From Nymphaea colorata (taxonomy: Eukaryota > Streptophyta > Magnoliopsida > Nymphaeales > Nymphaeaceae), in contig NC_045144.1 in assembly GCF_008831285.2 (NCBI RefSeq), positions 2,664,001-2,728,000 of the forward strand: a stretch of 64,000 nt of DNA, in the 5' to 3' direction. The notes under the pieces are model-generated. The model did no database searches and was not told the DNA's origin. It was given only the letters and a program-made list of their open reading frames with translations. Made by a program: the position numbers and the translations under genes. Below, one piece after another: positions 48,555 through 60,334 of the stretch. Every line of letters begins with the position of its first letter. The first letter of the stretch is position 1.

Positions 48555-49012
48555 ATAACGCATATACAAAACCAAACGTATATACCCTGATACAGGATCA
48601 TGCTCATGCTAAATCATTGAAATAAACGAAACCTTAAACTGAAGCGAAAGCGTACCTGAATCCATCTGATCTGGTGCACGGGAAGATCGCAGCAGTGTCT
48701 TCCAGGGTACGTGCGGCGCGCTTGAAGTCTCTCTCAGATGGGAAAGAGGAAAACTCTAGAAACCAATGTTTCATGCAACCCTTGCACGACCCCAGGGACC
48801 ACTACCATTTTATAATACGGACAATTACGGATTCCACCCATCAAAGAGTCCGTAATTGCGTACTGGTATCTATACATTTTAAAATTACCCCATACCATCT
48901 AAAATGACGTAATATCCCGAAATGCAATCACTTAAGCGGATATTTACATTAAGACAGCCATAATGTCTGAAATTCCTCATAGACATATGCCGGCCCACCA
49001 AATGATCTTACA
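48555..49012 (-). repeat. Copia-2 3' LTR, outer end truncated
   Basis: 458 bp. It matches 54008-54461. The 17 terminal bases tgttgggatttctctcc present at 53991-54007 are missing, and the sequence runs directly into arm B (gaacat). Confidence 0.9.
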
Positions 49013-49429
49013 ATCTCCCACTTGGGCCAAATATGTCTTAATACATTCAGACATTACACAAAACCTTAAGAGCTCATAACTGCTATCTTATTAAACGTCA
49101 TTTCACCAATCTCGTCCATGATCATATCAACACAGAACCAAAGCGGCTTTCGCTATATCAAAATTAGCTAAACCTTCAATGATCACAAATGTTATCATAA
49201 CCAATGACATAGATCTGATATAGATGTATAGCATGAGAATTACATGTAATGTGATTACAACATGTCTATTCTCAACTGGTCCAACTTTAAAAACCTTATG
49301 GAGATCAAAACACAAACACAGAATGGAACCAAAGAACTTTAAACTTTATTCTGCAGAAAACTGAATATGTGTCCATACATAAGAGCAAACAAAATACAAA
49401 CTCCCACTAAACCAGCACATCATCCAAGG

Positions 49430-51185
49430 ATAACACTCCGATACGAACAACATGTTCGTGAAAGACCTTATGTGTTAAACCCTTGGTAAGCGGATCCGCA
49501 AATCATAGAGTTTGTCCTAATATGCTCTAAAGACACCTGACCATTCTGTATCCCCTCTTTAACAGCCCAAAAAACTTAATGTCGATGTGCTTCGACTTTG
49601 ACAAACTGTGGCTGTTATAAGAGTACATGACTGCTGAATTATTGTCACACAACAACCTTAGTGGTCTTTCTATACCATACATAATACGCAACCTCGTGAC
49701 AAAATTCTGCAATCATAAAACCTGATTGGATGCCATTATCTTGGCACCCAGCAAAGTCAGAATCTGAATACCCAATGATCTCCCATTGGACTGACTTCCT
49801 GTATGTAAGCATAAAATCTTATGTTCTTTTTAAGTACCTCAAAACTCTTTTGGCTGCTTTCCAATGACCCATACCAGGATCACTAAAGTATCTGCCTAAC
49901 ATTCCAATGATAAAAGCAATATCCGGACGAGTACAAAACTGAGCATACATAAGGCTTCCCACAACAAACGAATAGGGAATCCTTTCAATTTCCTTAGATT
50001 CGATTTCACTTTTAGAGCACTGTTGGTTTGAGACAAAACTTGTCTCCTTTAGCAACTGGAGTATCTCCTAGTTTACAATCTTTCATGCCATATCGCTGAA
50101 GCACCTTATCAATGTAGGTCTTTTGTGATAATCCAAGAATACACCGAGAACGATCTCGAAATATTTAGATCCCCAATACAAAAGATGCACAACCAAGATC
50201 CTTCATGTCAAATTGTGTTGACAAAAAATTCTTAGTTTCATGCAATATGCCCACATGATTACTTGTCAGCAATATATCATTGACATATAAAACCAGAAAG
50301 ATAAACTTGCCCCACTGAAGTTTTGGTATACACATTCATCAACCATATTAGTTTCGAAACCAAATGAAACTATAACTTGATGAAACTTGTAACACCACTA
50401 ACGGAAAGCTTGCTTTAGCCTATAGATGGATTTCTTGAGTTTGCAGACCATTTTCTTTGTATTTCCTGAAACAAAGTTTTCTGGTTGCACCATATATATC
50501 GTTTCATCAATGTCTCCATTTAGAAACGCTGTCTTAACATCCATCTAATGCAACTTTAAGTCAAAATGAGCTACAAGTGCCATTATAGTCCTGAAAGAGT
50601 CTTTCAACGAAACTGGAGAGAAAATCTCTGTATAATCAATGTCTTCCTTTTGAGTAAAGCCCTTAGCGACGAGATGTACCTTATACCTTTCGATGTTACC
50701 TAATGAATCTCTCTTGGTTTTAAATATCCATTTATAACCAATGGGTTTCACACCTTCAGGCAAGGGAACAACTTCCCATACGTCATTATCCATCATGGAC
50801 TTTATTTCCTCATTCATGGCATCCACCCACTCAAGAGATTTAGAACTCTTTATTGCTTGCTGGAGGTTGACATGATCATCCTCCATTAAGCCCATATCAA
50901 CATCATGTTCTTGGAGATAGACAAAATAATTTGAAATTGTATTTCTCCTCTCTCTAGTGGATCTCCTCAGTGGCACCTCTACTTGATTTTCTTGAGGTTG
51001 TTGAGTTTGTTCTTCAGTATGGAGATCGACATCATTGCCTTCTTCTGAATAGAGTGGACTCAGGTCCCTCTTCAAAGGCAATGTGTTTAACCTAATCACC
51101 TCCCCCAAACTCAATATCCTCAAAGAAATAGGCATTTTCCTTTTCAAAGAAAGACTTATTGAATGGATTATAAAACTTATAACCC
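49430..51185 (-). pseudogene. Copia-2 reverse transcriptase and RNase H
   Basis: Minus strand. RT begins about 51147, with a Ser/Arg linker (RRSTRERR), EWVDAMNEEIKSMMDNDVWE, GYKWIFKTKRDS and YKVHLVAKGFTQK, and runs on to about 50100. The catalytic YVDD is changed to YVND (50276-50287). RNase H follows at 50055-49819 (GSLMYAQFCTRPDIAF, RVLRYLKRT) and 49712-49440 (LCDNNSAV, KSKHIDIKF, ending ADPLTKGL). Stops and frameshifts occur between blocks. With one catalytic aspartate lost, the enzyme cannot work. Confidence 0.88.
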
Positions 51186-51985
51186 CTTAATGTTTGTTCA
51201 TTTTCCCTTTATACATACAATGCAAACATTAAAGTCTACAAAATCAAAGGGACTCAAGAATTCTATTCGACATAAGCCTTTTATTCTCTTTTCAGAAATT
51301 TGTCCTAAGCGCCAATGCCATAACATAGCAGAATTCTCTTTGGCTAATTTTCTTTTAGTACCACTAAACGTAACATGCAAGGTTTCATTATATGAAGCAA
51401 CCATATCAAGCAAATAAAGGTTATCGCTACTAGACAAAGAACCAGTGGCAATCAAATTTGAGTGCAGAAACAACTTAAATTTACTTCCTCCTAATGAACA
51501 ATAATAACCAAACTTGTTCAATGAGAAAATAGGAACCAAATTCCATCTAAAAGACGGTACCACATAAGTTTCTGTCAAATTCAAATAGCAACCAGTCTTT
51601 AACAATAACCAAAAATCTGTTATGGCTTCAACATTCGCCTTCTTGTCATCGCCCACATAGATGAATCTTTTAGCATCATTTGGCGTTCGACAATTTAGGC
51701 AGTCTTGCATAGACACTATGTGAGTAGTAACACCGAATCTACCCACGAAGTGTTTCTGGGTACTGAAGTTAAATTAACATCAAAACAAACCAAAGTGAGA
51801 AGTGTACCCTCCATTTCACGCCATGCGTGATACTCAGTACAATCCTCCTTCACATGACCTTCACCCTTGTAAAAGAAGCAGCCTGATAGGCCTTCCTTAT
51901 GCTTCTTCTGTTTCTGAACGGATGATTGGTCAACTGCAACTTCATTAACAGTCTTTCTTTTCTTACTTGAAAAAAATCGAATCAT
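51186..51985 (-). pseudogene. Copia-2 gag zinc knuckle and GAG-pre-integrase; integrase core deleted
   Basis: Minus strand. A zinc knuckle is at about 51895-51850 (CFFYKGEGHVKEDC, second cysteine replaced by tyrosine). It is followed by the protease/GAG-pre-integrase frame 51746-51198, containing VVPSFRWNLVPIFSLNKFG, LWHWRLGQISEKRIKGL and C-x2-C at the end (VCIVCIKGK). Immediately after, the sequence jumps to GYKFYNP...FFEDIEF, which in intact elements lies beyond the integrase core. Thus the integrase catalytic core has been deleted near 51186-51200. Confidence 0.82.
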
Positions 51986-51999
51986 TTAACTCAAGAATA

Positions 52000-53975
52000 G
52001 TACTCAAAATTTGCAAATATCATATAAGCATAACTCACTGTACAAAGAACAAACCAAAGCATGCTCACAATCAATACATGTACAAAGATGAAATAACAAA
52101 TATAAATGAATTTAAACACAATGGCCCAAAACCCATCACAAGGTACCGGTGCAACGCTAATATCCAATCTTTGGATTGAAATATTAACTGCAAGTGGCAT
52201 TCTTGGTCAACAATGAATATAGATAATTAACCCTGTCAAACAACGAGCCTATCTTTGGATTGACTCGCTATTCACATGGAAACCTGAAAAATTATCACAT
52301 ATTCATTGCCCTGTATACTTAAACCTGACCAAACAACAATCCTCCTTTGGGCTGATCATTGTCCGTACGGATCAAGTATACTATCATCTAATGTTTAAAA
52401 CAAACAAATTCGTACAACAGAGGTCACTTTGGCGACATAAAGTACAAACTTACTCATTTGAAACAACAGACATGGCCAAAGATCAAATTCATAATCCAAA
52501 TATTCATCTAAAGTACACACAAATTAACAACATGCAAAACATAATGCATAAACCAAATTCTCATACAAGTATGCCCTACATTAAATCCAAAACCAAAATG
52601 ATTCAATGAAATGAGCCCAAAAGAGTCCAAAATTTATTAACCAGTACCATAATCGTGCTTAAGAGGGTCAAGAACTACTGAATCGGCCTTAAAATAGCCC
52701 GTATGGTTCTTAAACCACAACAAAAAACACCCACATGCCCCTAAATAGGGCTGAACCGGTCTAAAAATTGGACGAACCGTTCAAAATTAGACCGTATCGG
52801 TTCCAAAACCCAATGAACCGGTTAAAAAAATGGCAAAAATAGGTTCAAAAACTGAATGAACCGATCCTGAAAGCCCTGAATCGGTTTAAATATCAAGTGA
52901 ACCGGTCTGAAAATGCTAGAATCGGTTCCAAAACTGAATAAACCGGTCCCAAAATGGTCCGAATCGGGTTTAAAAGGTCCGAGCCGGTCTCTAGAAGGTC
53001 CGAACCGGTCTGAATCGGACCGAATTTGTTCTGAATCGTATTGAACCGGTCTGAAACCGAATGAACCGGTTCGAGTCTTTTCCAAAACCGGTTTAAAAAA
53101 AAATGAACCGATTTAAACGAAATGGATACGGGTCGGGTCCGATAGGACCCGACCCGGTCCGAAAAATCAAACGCAGGGGCTCGGGCGCGAGGCTGCAAAA
53201 TGTTTTTTTTTTTTTTAGATCACGATGGATCCAGATCGAGTCTGTCAAGACCCGACCCGGTCCGACACAGCTCGACCGCCCGAGCGTCACGGGCGTCGCC
53301 TCCACCGCTCGCCTGCCGAACGGCAGGCGGGCGATGGTCATCCACCGGCAGGCCACCCAACTTCGTGGGTGGCCGCCGGCAGGCGCCGCCTGGACGGCCG
53401 GCCGTCGCCTGCCGCGATGGCCGGCCGTCTCCTACCGAAAACCGGCCGTTTCCGACCGGTTTTCACCTTCTGATTTCCGCCCCTTTTCTTGGATTTGGGC
53501 GGTTGCTGAAGCGGCGAGGAGGCCACCGGTGGGTCGCCGGTGACTGTGGGTGGATGGCGGCGGGTCGCACGGGCCCGTCCGGCGACAGCTGAGTCGCCGG
53601 CGGTCGCCCTCTGCCGGCCATCACCTCTCCCTGCCTTCGCCTTTTCCCTTCCTCTTGTTTTCTTCTTTCATGGCTGCGAAGGAGACGCCGAGGGCACCGA
53701 CAGGCCACCCACGGCGTGGGTGGCCGCAGGCAGCGACGCGCCCCAACGGCCGGAGGCCCGCCATCGCCCAACGGCGACAGACGCCCCCGATCCTGTCGTC
53801 CCCTTCTACGATCCTCCTCATGGCTGCAACGGAAGCCCGACGGCTTCCGTCGCACGCCCTCAACACAATTTTTTTTTTTTTTTGAAAACAATACTTGCAG
53901 CCGAAGAACAGGGAAGAACCCAACGGGAAGACGCACAAAATCATCCAAAAATTCAACGATTTAACGAACAACATG
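52000..53975 (-). other. Copia-2 long leader with foreign-looking GC-rich segment
   Basis: Between the primer-binding site and the surviving end of gag there is no gag N-terminal coding sequence. 53110-53870 is strongly GC-rich (gccggc-type repeats), unlike the AT-rich rest of the element, and is bounded by poly(T) runs at 53203-53216 and 53869-53883. 52750-53110 is the accggt repeat array. 52000-52740 is AT-rich and unassigned. The open frames in the GC-rich part are on both strands and have no recognisable domain. Confidence 0.55.
52750..53110. repeat. Degenerate tandem repeats around (g)aaccggtc
   Basis: About 16 occurrences of aaccggtc/aatcggttc-type octamers are spaced about 20 bp apart and pair into units of about 40 bp (gaaccggtctgaaaat...gaatcggttccaaaac). 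The minus-strand frames they give (GSDLL, FGPIQTGSD) are artefacts. Confidence 0.8.
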
Positions 53976-53988
53976 GGCTCTGATACCA
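53976..53988 (-). promoter_or_regulatory. Copia-2 primer-binding site
   Basis: Minus strand TGGTATCAGAGCC, the initiator tRNA-Met type, two bases inside the 5' LTR end. Confidence 0.92.
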
Positions 53989-53990
53989 AA

Positions 53991-54461
53991 TGTTGGGATT
54001 TCTCTCCATAACGCATATACAAAACCAAACGTATATACCCTGATACAGGATCATGCTCATGCTAAATCATTGAAATAAACGAAACCTTAAACTGAAGCGG
54101 AAGCGTACCTGAATCCATCTGATCTGGTGCACGGGAAGATCGCAGCAGGGTCTTCCAGGGTACGTGCGGCGCGCTTGAGGTCTCTCTCAGATGGGGAAGA
54201 GGAAAACCCTAGAAACCAATGTTTCATGCAACCCTTGCACGACCCCAGGGACCACTACCATTTTATAATAAGGACAATTACGGATTCCACCCATCAAAGA
54301 GTCCGTAATTGCGTACTGGTATCTATACATTTTAAAATTACCCCATACCATCTAAAATGACGTAATATCCCGAAATGCACTTAAGCAGATATTTACATTA
54401 AGACAGCCATAATGTCTGAAATTCCTCATAGACATATGCCGGCCCACCAAATGATCTTACA
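53991..54461 (-). repeat. Copia-2 5' LTR
   Basis: 471 bp with TG/CA ends in minus orientation (TGTAAGATCATTTGG ... ATCCCAACA). It is partner to 48555-49012. Confidence 0.92.
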
Positions 54462-56620
54462 GTATTTGCTTCAAATGAAAGTAATTGAAAATATATACAT
54501 GTCATCTTTTGTGGTTATGTTAAGAACAATGTAAACTAATATACCTCGAAATCATGAAGTCAAAAGATGAAGCGCGAGACTAAGATCAAGCTACAATGAC
54601 GAACATTTATTAACAATTGAGTCTCATTTTGCACTACATGCTTAGGATGCATGGAAATTAAATACTTATTCAGTACTATAAATAGAGTAAAATTGGAATT
54701 CTTATTTATAATCCCTATAGGTGATTAACTTAAGCTGACATGACTGAAATGTTACCATTGATCACACGTTACAAGAAACGTTACCTTCAATTGTGGAGAT
54801 GGAAACTGTGTCACTGTTTTATCACAGGACTATGCCTTCCGTAGAGTAGAAATTGCCCTACGAACGATGAAGTACTCTATATTCAATGGCACAGCAGCGA
54901 GTGCTAAAAATTGTTTTTTTATGGCGCACAGTAGGACTGCACTACAGAACGATGCACCATGGTACATGGCCTCTACCCTTTGTTGGTGCAAATGCGAAGC
55001 GGGTAACATATATACCCATGGTGCACTACATGAAAAAGTGATTTCACCGGCACTTAGAAATTAAGTCGATGAAAGTTGACTTCTACCAAGGTTCGGAGTT
55101 AAATGTCGGACGTCCAGAAGTGGATGTGGGTCAAAAGAAACCTTCACTGGTAGATAAGACTTTGTCATTGAAGTTTTACTTTTACCGATGCATTATGGTT
55201 CTCGTGATCATCAAAGTTTTTGATATCAAAGAATACCGATGTTCAGCTGAGTTCTTCGATAAAATATACATATATCCATCTAATTTTACCATCATGTGAC
55301 ATTCTCCTTATCGTTGAAACATATTCAAACATTACAGATGCGAGTACCGTGCATCACTGAAACTCTCTACGTTGAACGACGTGTTGCCCATAGACGTTGT
55401 TAATATCGTTTTCATCGATGCGCTCTGGACGTCGATAATGTTTACGGCATTAACATTACCAATATTTTCAAGTAATGTCTTTATCGACGTGTTTTGCGAA
55501 ACAGTAAAGGCTGCTTCAACTTGTTACCTCTGCCCGAGCCCTTTTTCTTATTCCTTCTTTTCTTTTCTCTTTGCAACTTTTTGGCAAGTCCTTCTTCATC
55601 GTGTTTTTGACTGCTTGAAAGTTGAAAAGGTTGGTTCCTCAATCTCCTCTTCTATTTTTTCTAATTTTATATGATTTGAAGTTATAAGATACTTGTAGGG
55701 TATATATATATGTGTGTATTTTTTTGTGAGATCTCACCATTTTTTAGTAGTGTTAGGCCGTGAAACTTTGTAAGCATGTTTGTTATCCTTAGCATATTCA
55801 ATTTGATATGTTAATTGTTCGAAACATGTAGGATTATCCAAATAAAATGCTTAGGTACTAGATTGAAAGGTTGCATGACAAGCTACTCAACGAGCATTCA
55901 TTTGCATGAATTGAAAACTAAATGGTTAAAATTTAGTGTTGACAATATGGAGAGTTGATCGTATTTAAATTGATTTTATATGTTTTTTAAAAGATGGATA
56001 ATTGAACTTGGATTATGAAAAGAAGAGACACGTTGGAATATGTAATTGGTGTCAATCAATTTTTTGACTATGCTATCGCACATAATACGACAGTGAATGA
56101 AAGAATAAGATGTCCTTATGTAAGATGCAATAATGTCCTTACTCATGTTGCTAAAGACACCCTCCATCACATCATATGTAATGGTTTTGTGCAGGCATAT
56201 CTTTGTTATCAAATGTACAACCAGATGTATCAACTTCTCATAGGGTAGATAGTACAGAAAATGATCAATCAATAATGATTATGAAAGATTGATTAAAGAA
56301 GTTGAACATCCAGGGTGTAAAAGATTTTTGAAGATGAGTTTTTTAATATGGTTATTTCATATTAAAAATTTATGTGGGTAGACAAAAACCTTGGTTTGTT
56401 TGCTTGAATTGTTAATGGACACATTTCTTATAGGCGTAGAATTACCAAAATCAGTTCTTGAGGCAAAGAAAATCATTGAAAGTTGGGGTTTGATTGCCAA
56501 AAAATTGATGTGTCCTAATAATTGTATGTTATTTAGGAATGGCAACACCATGAAAGATAAATGCAATGAATATGGTACTTAGCAATGAAAGAAAAATGAT
56601 GATTAACAGATGATGACAAA
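54462..56620. repeat. Third copy of the PME downstream flank, without PME
   Basis: Starts abruptly at the Copia-2 LTR edge with sequence equivalent to 28217 in arm A (gcttcaaatgaaagta) and runs to the equivalent of 29703. It contains the CACTA terminus and both transposase pieces. About 650 bp at 55160-55810 have no counterpart in arms A and B. Confidence 0.9.
55024..56590 (+). mobile_element. CACTA transposon remnant, third copy, longest 5' region
   Basis: Terminus CACTACATGAAAAAGTG at 55024. The 55160-55510 stretch has sub-terminal motifs (accgatg, atcgatg, cgacgtg) as expected for CACTA ends. The transposase-associated domain frame is 55990-56245 (TLEYVIGVNQFFDYAIAHN ... IRCPYVRCNNVLTHV), and the Transposase_21 piece 56391-56582 (VELPKSVLEAKKIIESWGL ... 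CNEYGT). The sequence ttttttagtagtg at 55741-55753 could be an inverted terminus, which would make 55024-55753 a small non-autonomous copy. I favour it being internal because the transposase follows. Confidence 0.7.
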
Positions 56621-57600
56621 GACTGACAAGCATTAAAGGATAACACTAAGAACTCAATAAATATTGTACAACGCCACCCTAAGTTCTCTTCGAGCTGTTA
56701 ATGAGGTCTACTGCCATTGTCCTTGGACACCCAAAATTAGAAGCCTTGAGAAGAAGGAAAATTGATTTTCTGCAATGGTTTGACATCAACCAAAAGCAAG
56801 ATTGTGAGAGAGAATTACAAAATGCAAAACAAATAAGGGACATTGGAGAGAGATGTGAGGGTGAGAGTGTAGGTTCAATCGATGGGGGGAACAAGGAGTG
56901 AGTGCATGAGATTTGGGTGAGAGTGAGGGGCTAGATGGGAGGTAGTGGGAGGAAGTGAGCTCAAACAAAAGGGGGAGAAAACTGGAGAAGTGAGACCGAG
57001 AGTTCCCGGGGGTGGTGGGGTGGCTCTTAGGGGAGATAACAAGAGTGAGCATGAACAAGAGATAGAGAGTATGGGAGAGAATGAGGGTGAGCGAGCGTTT
57101 AGACGAGAAAGAGAGCGAAGGAGAAAATCATATGAGAGCAAGAGGGAACCAGAGAGGGAACATGAGAGAGAGAGAGTGACCGAGCATAAAGGAGAGAGGG
57201 GGAGAGTGCTCAAAAGCGAGGGAAAGTGATAACAAGGGAGAAACAATGAGAGAGAATGAGAATGAGGAAGAGTGAGCAGGTGAGACAGTGAGAGATCTAC
57301 AAATAGAATGAGAGATATCAAGAGGGACCAAAAAATCGATAGAACAAAGCAAAGTGAGAGAAAACCCACCTTTCTACCACCATTGTCTCCTCATCTTCCT
57401 TAGCTTCTGCCCTAATTTTCTTCTTTTTCCTCGGTTCTTATTCTTCTTCTTGCACAACCTCTTCTTCTTTCTCACTTTTGCTTCATCACCTACTAAGTTT
57501 CCTCTTTAGTTTCTGCCTTCTCCCACCCCACTTAAGATGCCAAGAAGAAGCCTTGAGCCATTGGGCTTCTCTTAACTTGAAAATAACTTCAGGTGGGATC
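56621..57600. other. GA-rich low-complexity region
   Basis: 56800-57360 is dominated by gagagag/gagggag/gagcgag words on the plus strand. The minus strand therefore shows long Ser/Leu/Pro-rich open frames, which I treat as composition artefacts. 57410-57480 is CT-rich. No gene recognised. Confidence 0.6.
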
Positions 57601-58235
57601 TAGACCCTAGTTCAGATCTGCCTAATGTTCATAAACCAAAAAAATGTTATATTACATAAATAATACCAAGTTATATGTTCGTAATCAAATCAATTGAATC
57701 AATATTCATTAACATGTGAGATAATGAATGTGTGTAGATAACCTTTACATGTATGACTTAGACGATGAGTGATGTCAAATAATGTCAACATAACAATCAC
57801 ACAGATAATACCAAGTTATATGCTCATGTTTACATATAAAATTTTTATCAATCAAATATTACATTTAGACCATAATTGGTGGGATATTATACATGTACTC
57901 GCCTATGCTTCCTTGTGTGGGATTTTAGAAATGGGACCTGGCCAGTTAGTGTGTGGTTTTTCCATTCAAAAAATCTAGAATCTTTAATCCAAAATCCAAG
58001 CTCTATAATCCAAGATCTGAAATCTGAAATCTATAATATAAGGTTCAAGATACAAAAAACCAATATCCATGATCTAAAGTGATTTGAGACTCGTACGCAA
58101 AATCTGATATAAAAGCTAATGTTTAAAATTCGAGATCTAAGATCTAAAATGTGAGATCTACAATCCAAGAACCAAATCTAATACTTGGGATCCAAAATAA
58201 AATACTTGAGAGCCAAATCTAAGTAGGTAGTAGAC
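57601..58235. repeat. AT-rich DNA with degenerate minisatellite (57960-58235)
   Basis: 57960-58235 consists of loosely repeated 10-20-bp words such as atctaaaatc, aatccaagatct and gatctgaaatct. The repeat is imperfect. 57601-57960 shows nothing recognisable. Confidence 0.65.
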
Positions 58236-59520
58236 TCAGGTTAATGTCATAGTTTAGACCAAGATGAAATTTATGACTTGAATCCAATAGTTGGAATTGA
58301 AATTCAGTGTCTAAAGAGGCTAGGGGTAAGCTGGTCAAAATAACTGGGTTGAGTTTTGCCTACACTGGGTTTGGACCTACTTGAGATGATTTGATGCTAT
58401 GTTAAAACCATGAAGTGTAGATCTTTATAGAATACTTTTCTTTGGTCTAAATTAAAGAAGGAACTTTCTTAAGTATATCCATGTGGTCTTGTAAATAAAA
58501 AGAATCAATATGAATGGATCCATCTTTGATTATGTGCTTATTTTTTCTGAAAATACATAGACTCTTATTCTTTTGTTTAAGATATTTCATGGATTGGTTC
58601 ACATGGATTTGGTTAAGTCATGGGTGACCAGTAACTTCTCTGGATCAAGTTCAAGCATAGATCAGTTTGGCAAAAATCTAGTAGCCCATTGTGGGATCTA
58701 TTGTTTTTGTGTTGACTTTGAAGTGCTCAGCTTACTGAGAGTTTTGAATGTTTACTGCCTTAATAACCATTTTGAACAGACTTCTCTATTTACTCTTTCA
58801 CAAACAAATGTAAAATTCATGAGCTCATATTTGGACCTAAACTCTTGGATTAGGTAGGCATGCATAAATATCAGAAAATGCTACTATTATACAAAACATG
58901 GTTTTCTTCTTTCCACATTTTTAGTCATTAGAAGTGGCTTTTGTTTTAGTTTAACCTGAATATTTTGTTACTACCATTTTCCTGCCACCAGCTTAATTTA
59001 ACATGTCTTTCCTCCTATAAGATTAATCGCACATGAAGTAATCTTGCAAAAGCTCCTGCTGGAAGTATCAAAGCGAAGACATAAGATATATGGGTAATGA
59101 TTAAGAGTATACATATGCATCCAATTATGGTTTTTTCTTTACTTGATACCTTTCCTATTGACATGTTTCCTTCTGCAGCTTAGGCCAGCGATTAGTAGCA
59201 AGTGTTCAACCATCAGAACTACTTCTTAATATATAGGGAAATTACAGGGCTGCAAATTATTTATCTCAGAAGGTCAAATTCAGATTCATTATCATACGTG
59301 GATGGTTAGTTTCTCGTTTGGAACTTGTTTGCTTATGTCTATATATGTTTTTCGCCTGTTGTTAATTCAGTTTCATTTATGGTTACTATCTTAATGCCAG
59401 AATAAATTTTATTTAGCATAGAATGAAAATTCTGACATATTTGAAATATTTCATGTTTATGCTTCATGAAATATATCAAAGTACGGTGGGAATACAAATC
59501 AATGAAAATGACATAATATC
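58236..59520. other. No gene recognised
   Basis: A 94-codon plus-strand frame at 58573-58857 and a short one near 59170-59320 (LGQRLVASVQPSELLL) are not recognisable. The second might be a relic exon (preceded by ttctgcag), but I cannot support a gene. Confidence 0.3.
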
Positions 59521-60334
59521 GGCTTTCAGATAAAGTAATAGGGGCGGGTCTGCAAATGTCAAAGCAAATAATTTCAAAAAGCCTTTAAGCTCTTTTATTA
59601 ATAATATAAAATGAAAGAACATGACTCTTATGGAGTAGTTCACAGCTTGAGCACTTCTTAAACTCTAAGGGAGGTGACAAACTAGAGTCTTTGAGAGAAA
59701 CAAGACTTTCAACAAAACTTCTAGTACAATGACCCAAACAATGGTGCTAGAGTTCTGGCTTATTACAATAGCTAGCACTTAATGAATTAGAACTGAAAAG
59801 ATCTGACAACTCTGAAGAAGGTGTCGATGGCTCAACCTAAAAAACAAGGACTAAAGAAACTAAAGAGGTGAGTGTGTTCTCCTTGAAGACATACATGTCT
59901 TCACATCGTTCTCCCTCAGTGAGCACCTCATTTGTTTGAAGATCCTTAACATAGGCAGAAGAATGAGTAAATTCGACGATTGAATGCATACATCAATAAG
60001 TTTAGCAACAGACACAATATTCTTTTTTGTGTTAGGAGCGAGAATGACATTGGACAGAGGAAGAGACAGTTTTGACACATGAATTTGTGCATTGCCAATA
60101 TGACTGAAGGAGTGATGAGATCCATTACCCGTAACTATACCACCTTTCTCAAGATAACGAAATAGGTTAGACAATTTATCTGCATTGCTTATCACATATG
60201 ATGCTGCCCCTAAATCAACATAGCATTATCCTTGCTGATTCTGCTTGAGCATAATCTATGATAAGGCTAACAATAAGACTTGATGTACATCTCTTGGTGG
60301 TAACCTTGTTCCCTTTTGATAGGCCGGAAATCCA

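Larger units (their letters stand above)
48555..54461 (-). mobile_element. Copia LTR retrotransposon at the arm B/third-copy junction (Copia-2)
   Basis: Minus-strand order: 5' LTR 54461-53991, primer-binding site 53988-53976, long leader (53975-52000), gag zinc knuckle, GAG-pre-integrase, RT, RNase H, polypurine tract (gtgggagat, 49021-49013) and 3' LTR 49012-48555. The 5' LTR is 471 bp, TGTAAGATC...CCCAACA. The 3' LTR lacks its outermost 17 bases. The LTRs otherwise agree at roughly 98% (about eight differences), so it is much younger than Copia-1. No target-site duplication exists: the left flank belongs to the end of arm B, and the right flank to a different position (equivalent to 28217) of the PME downstream region. 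Confidence 0.9.

Noticed and set aside
53103-54028. Several overlapping 100-160-codon frames in GC-rich DNA
   Set aside because: Open in many frames on both strands, no recognisable domain, inside the Copia-2 leader.
55741-55753. Right-hand terminus of a small CACTA element
   Set aside because: No matching 3-bp target repeat (gtg against tta), and transposase sequence of the same element continues beyond it; kept only as an alternative.
56875-57369. 164-codon Ser/Leu-rich minus-strand frame
   Set aside because: Complement of GA-rich low-complexity DNA.
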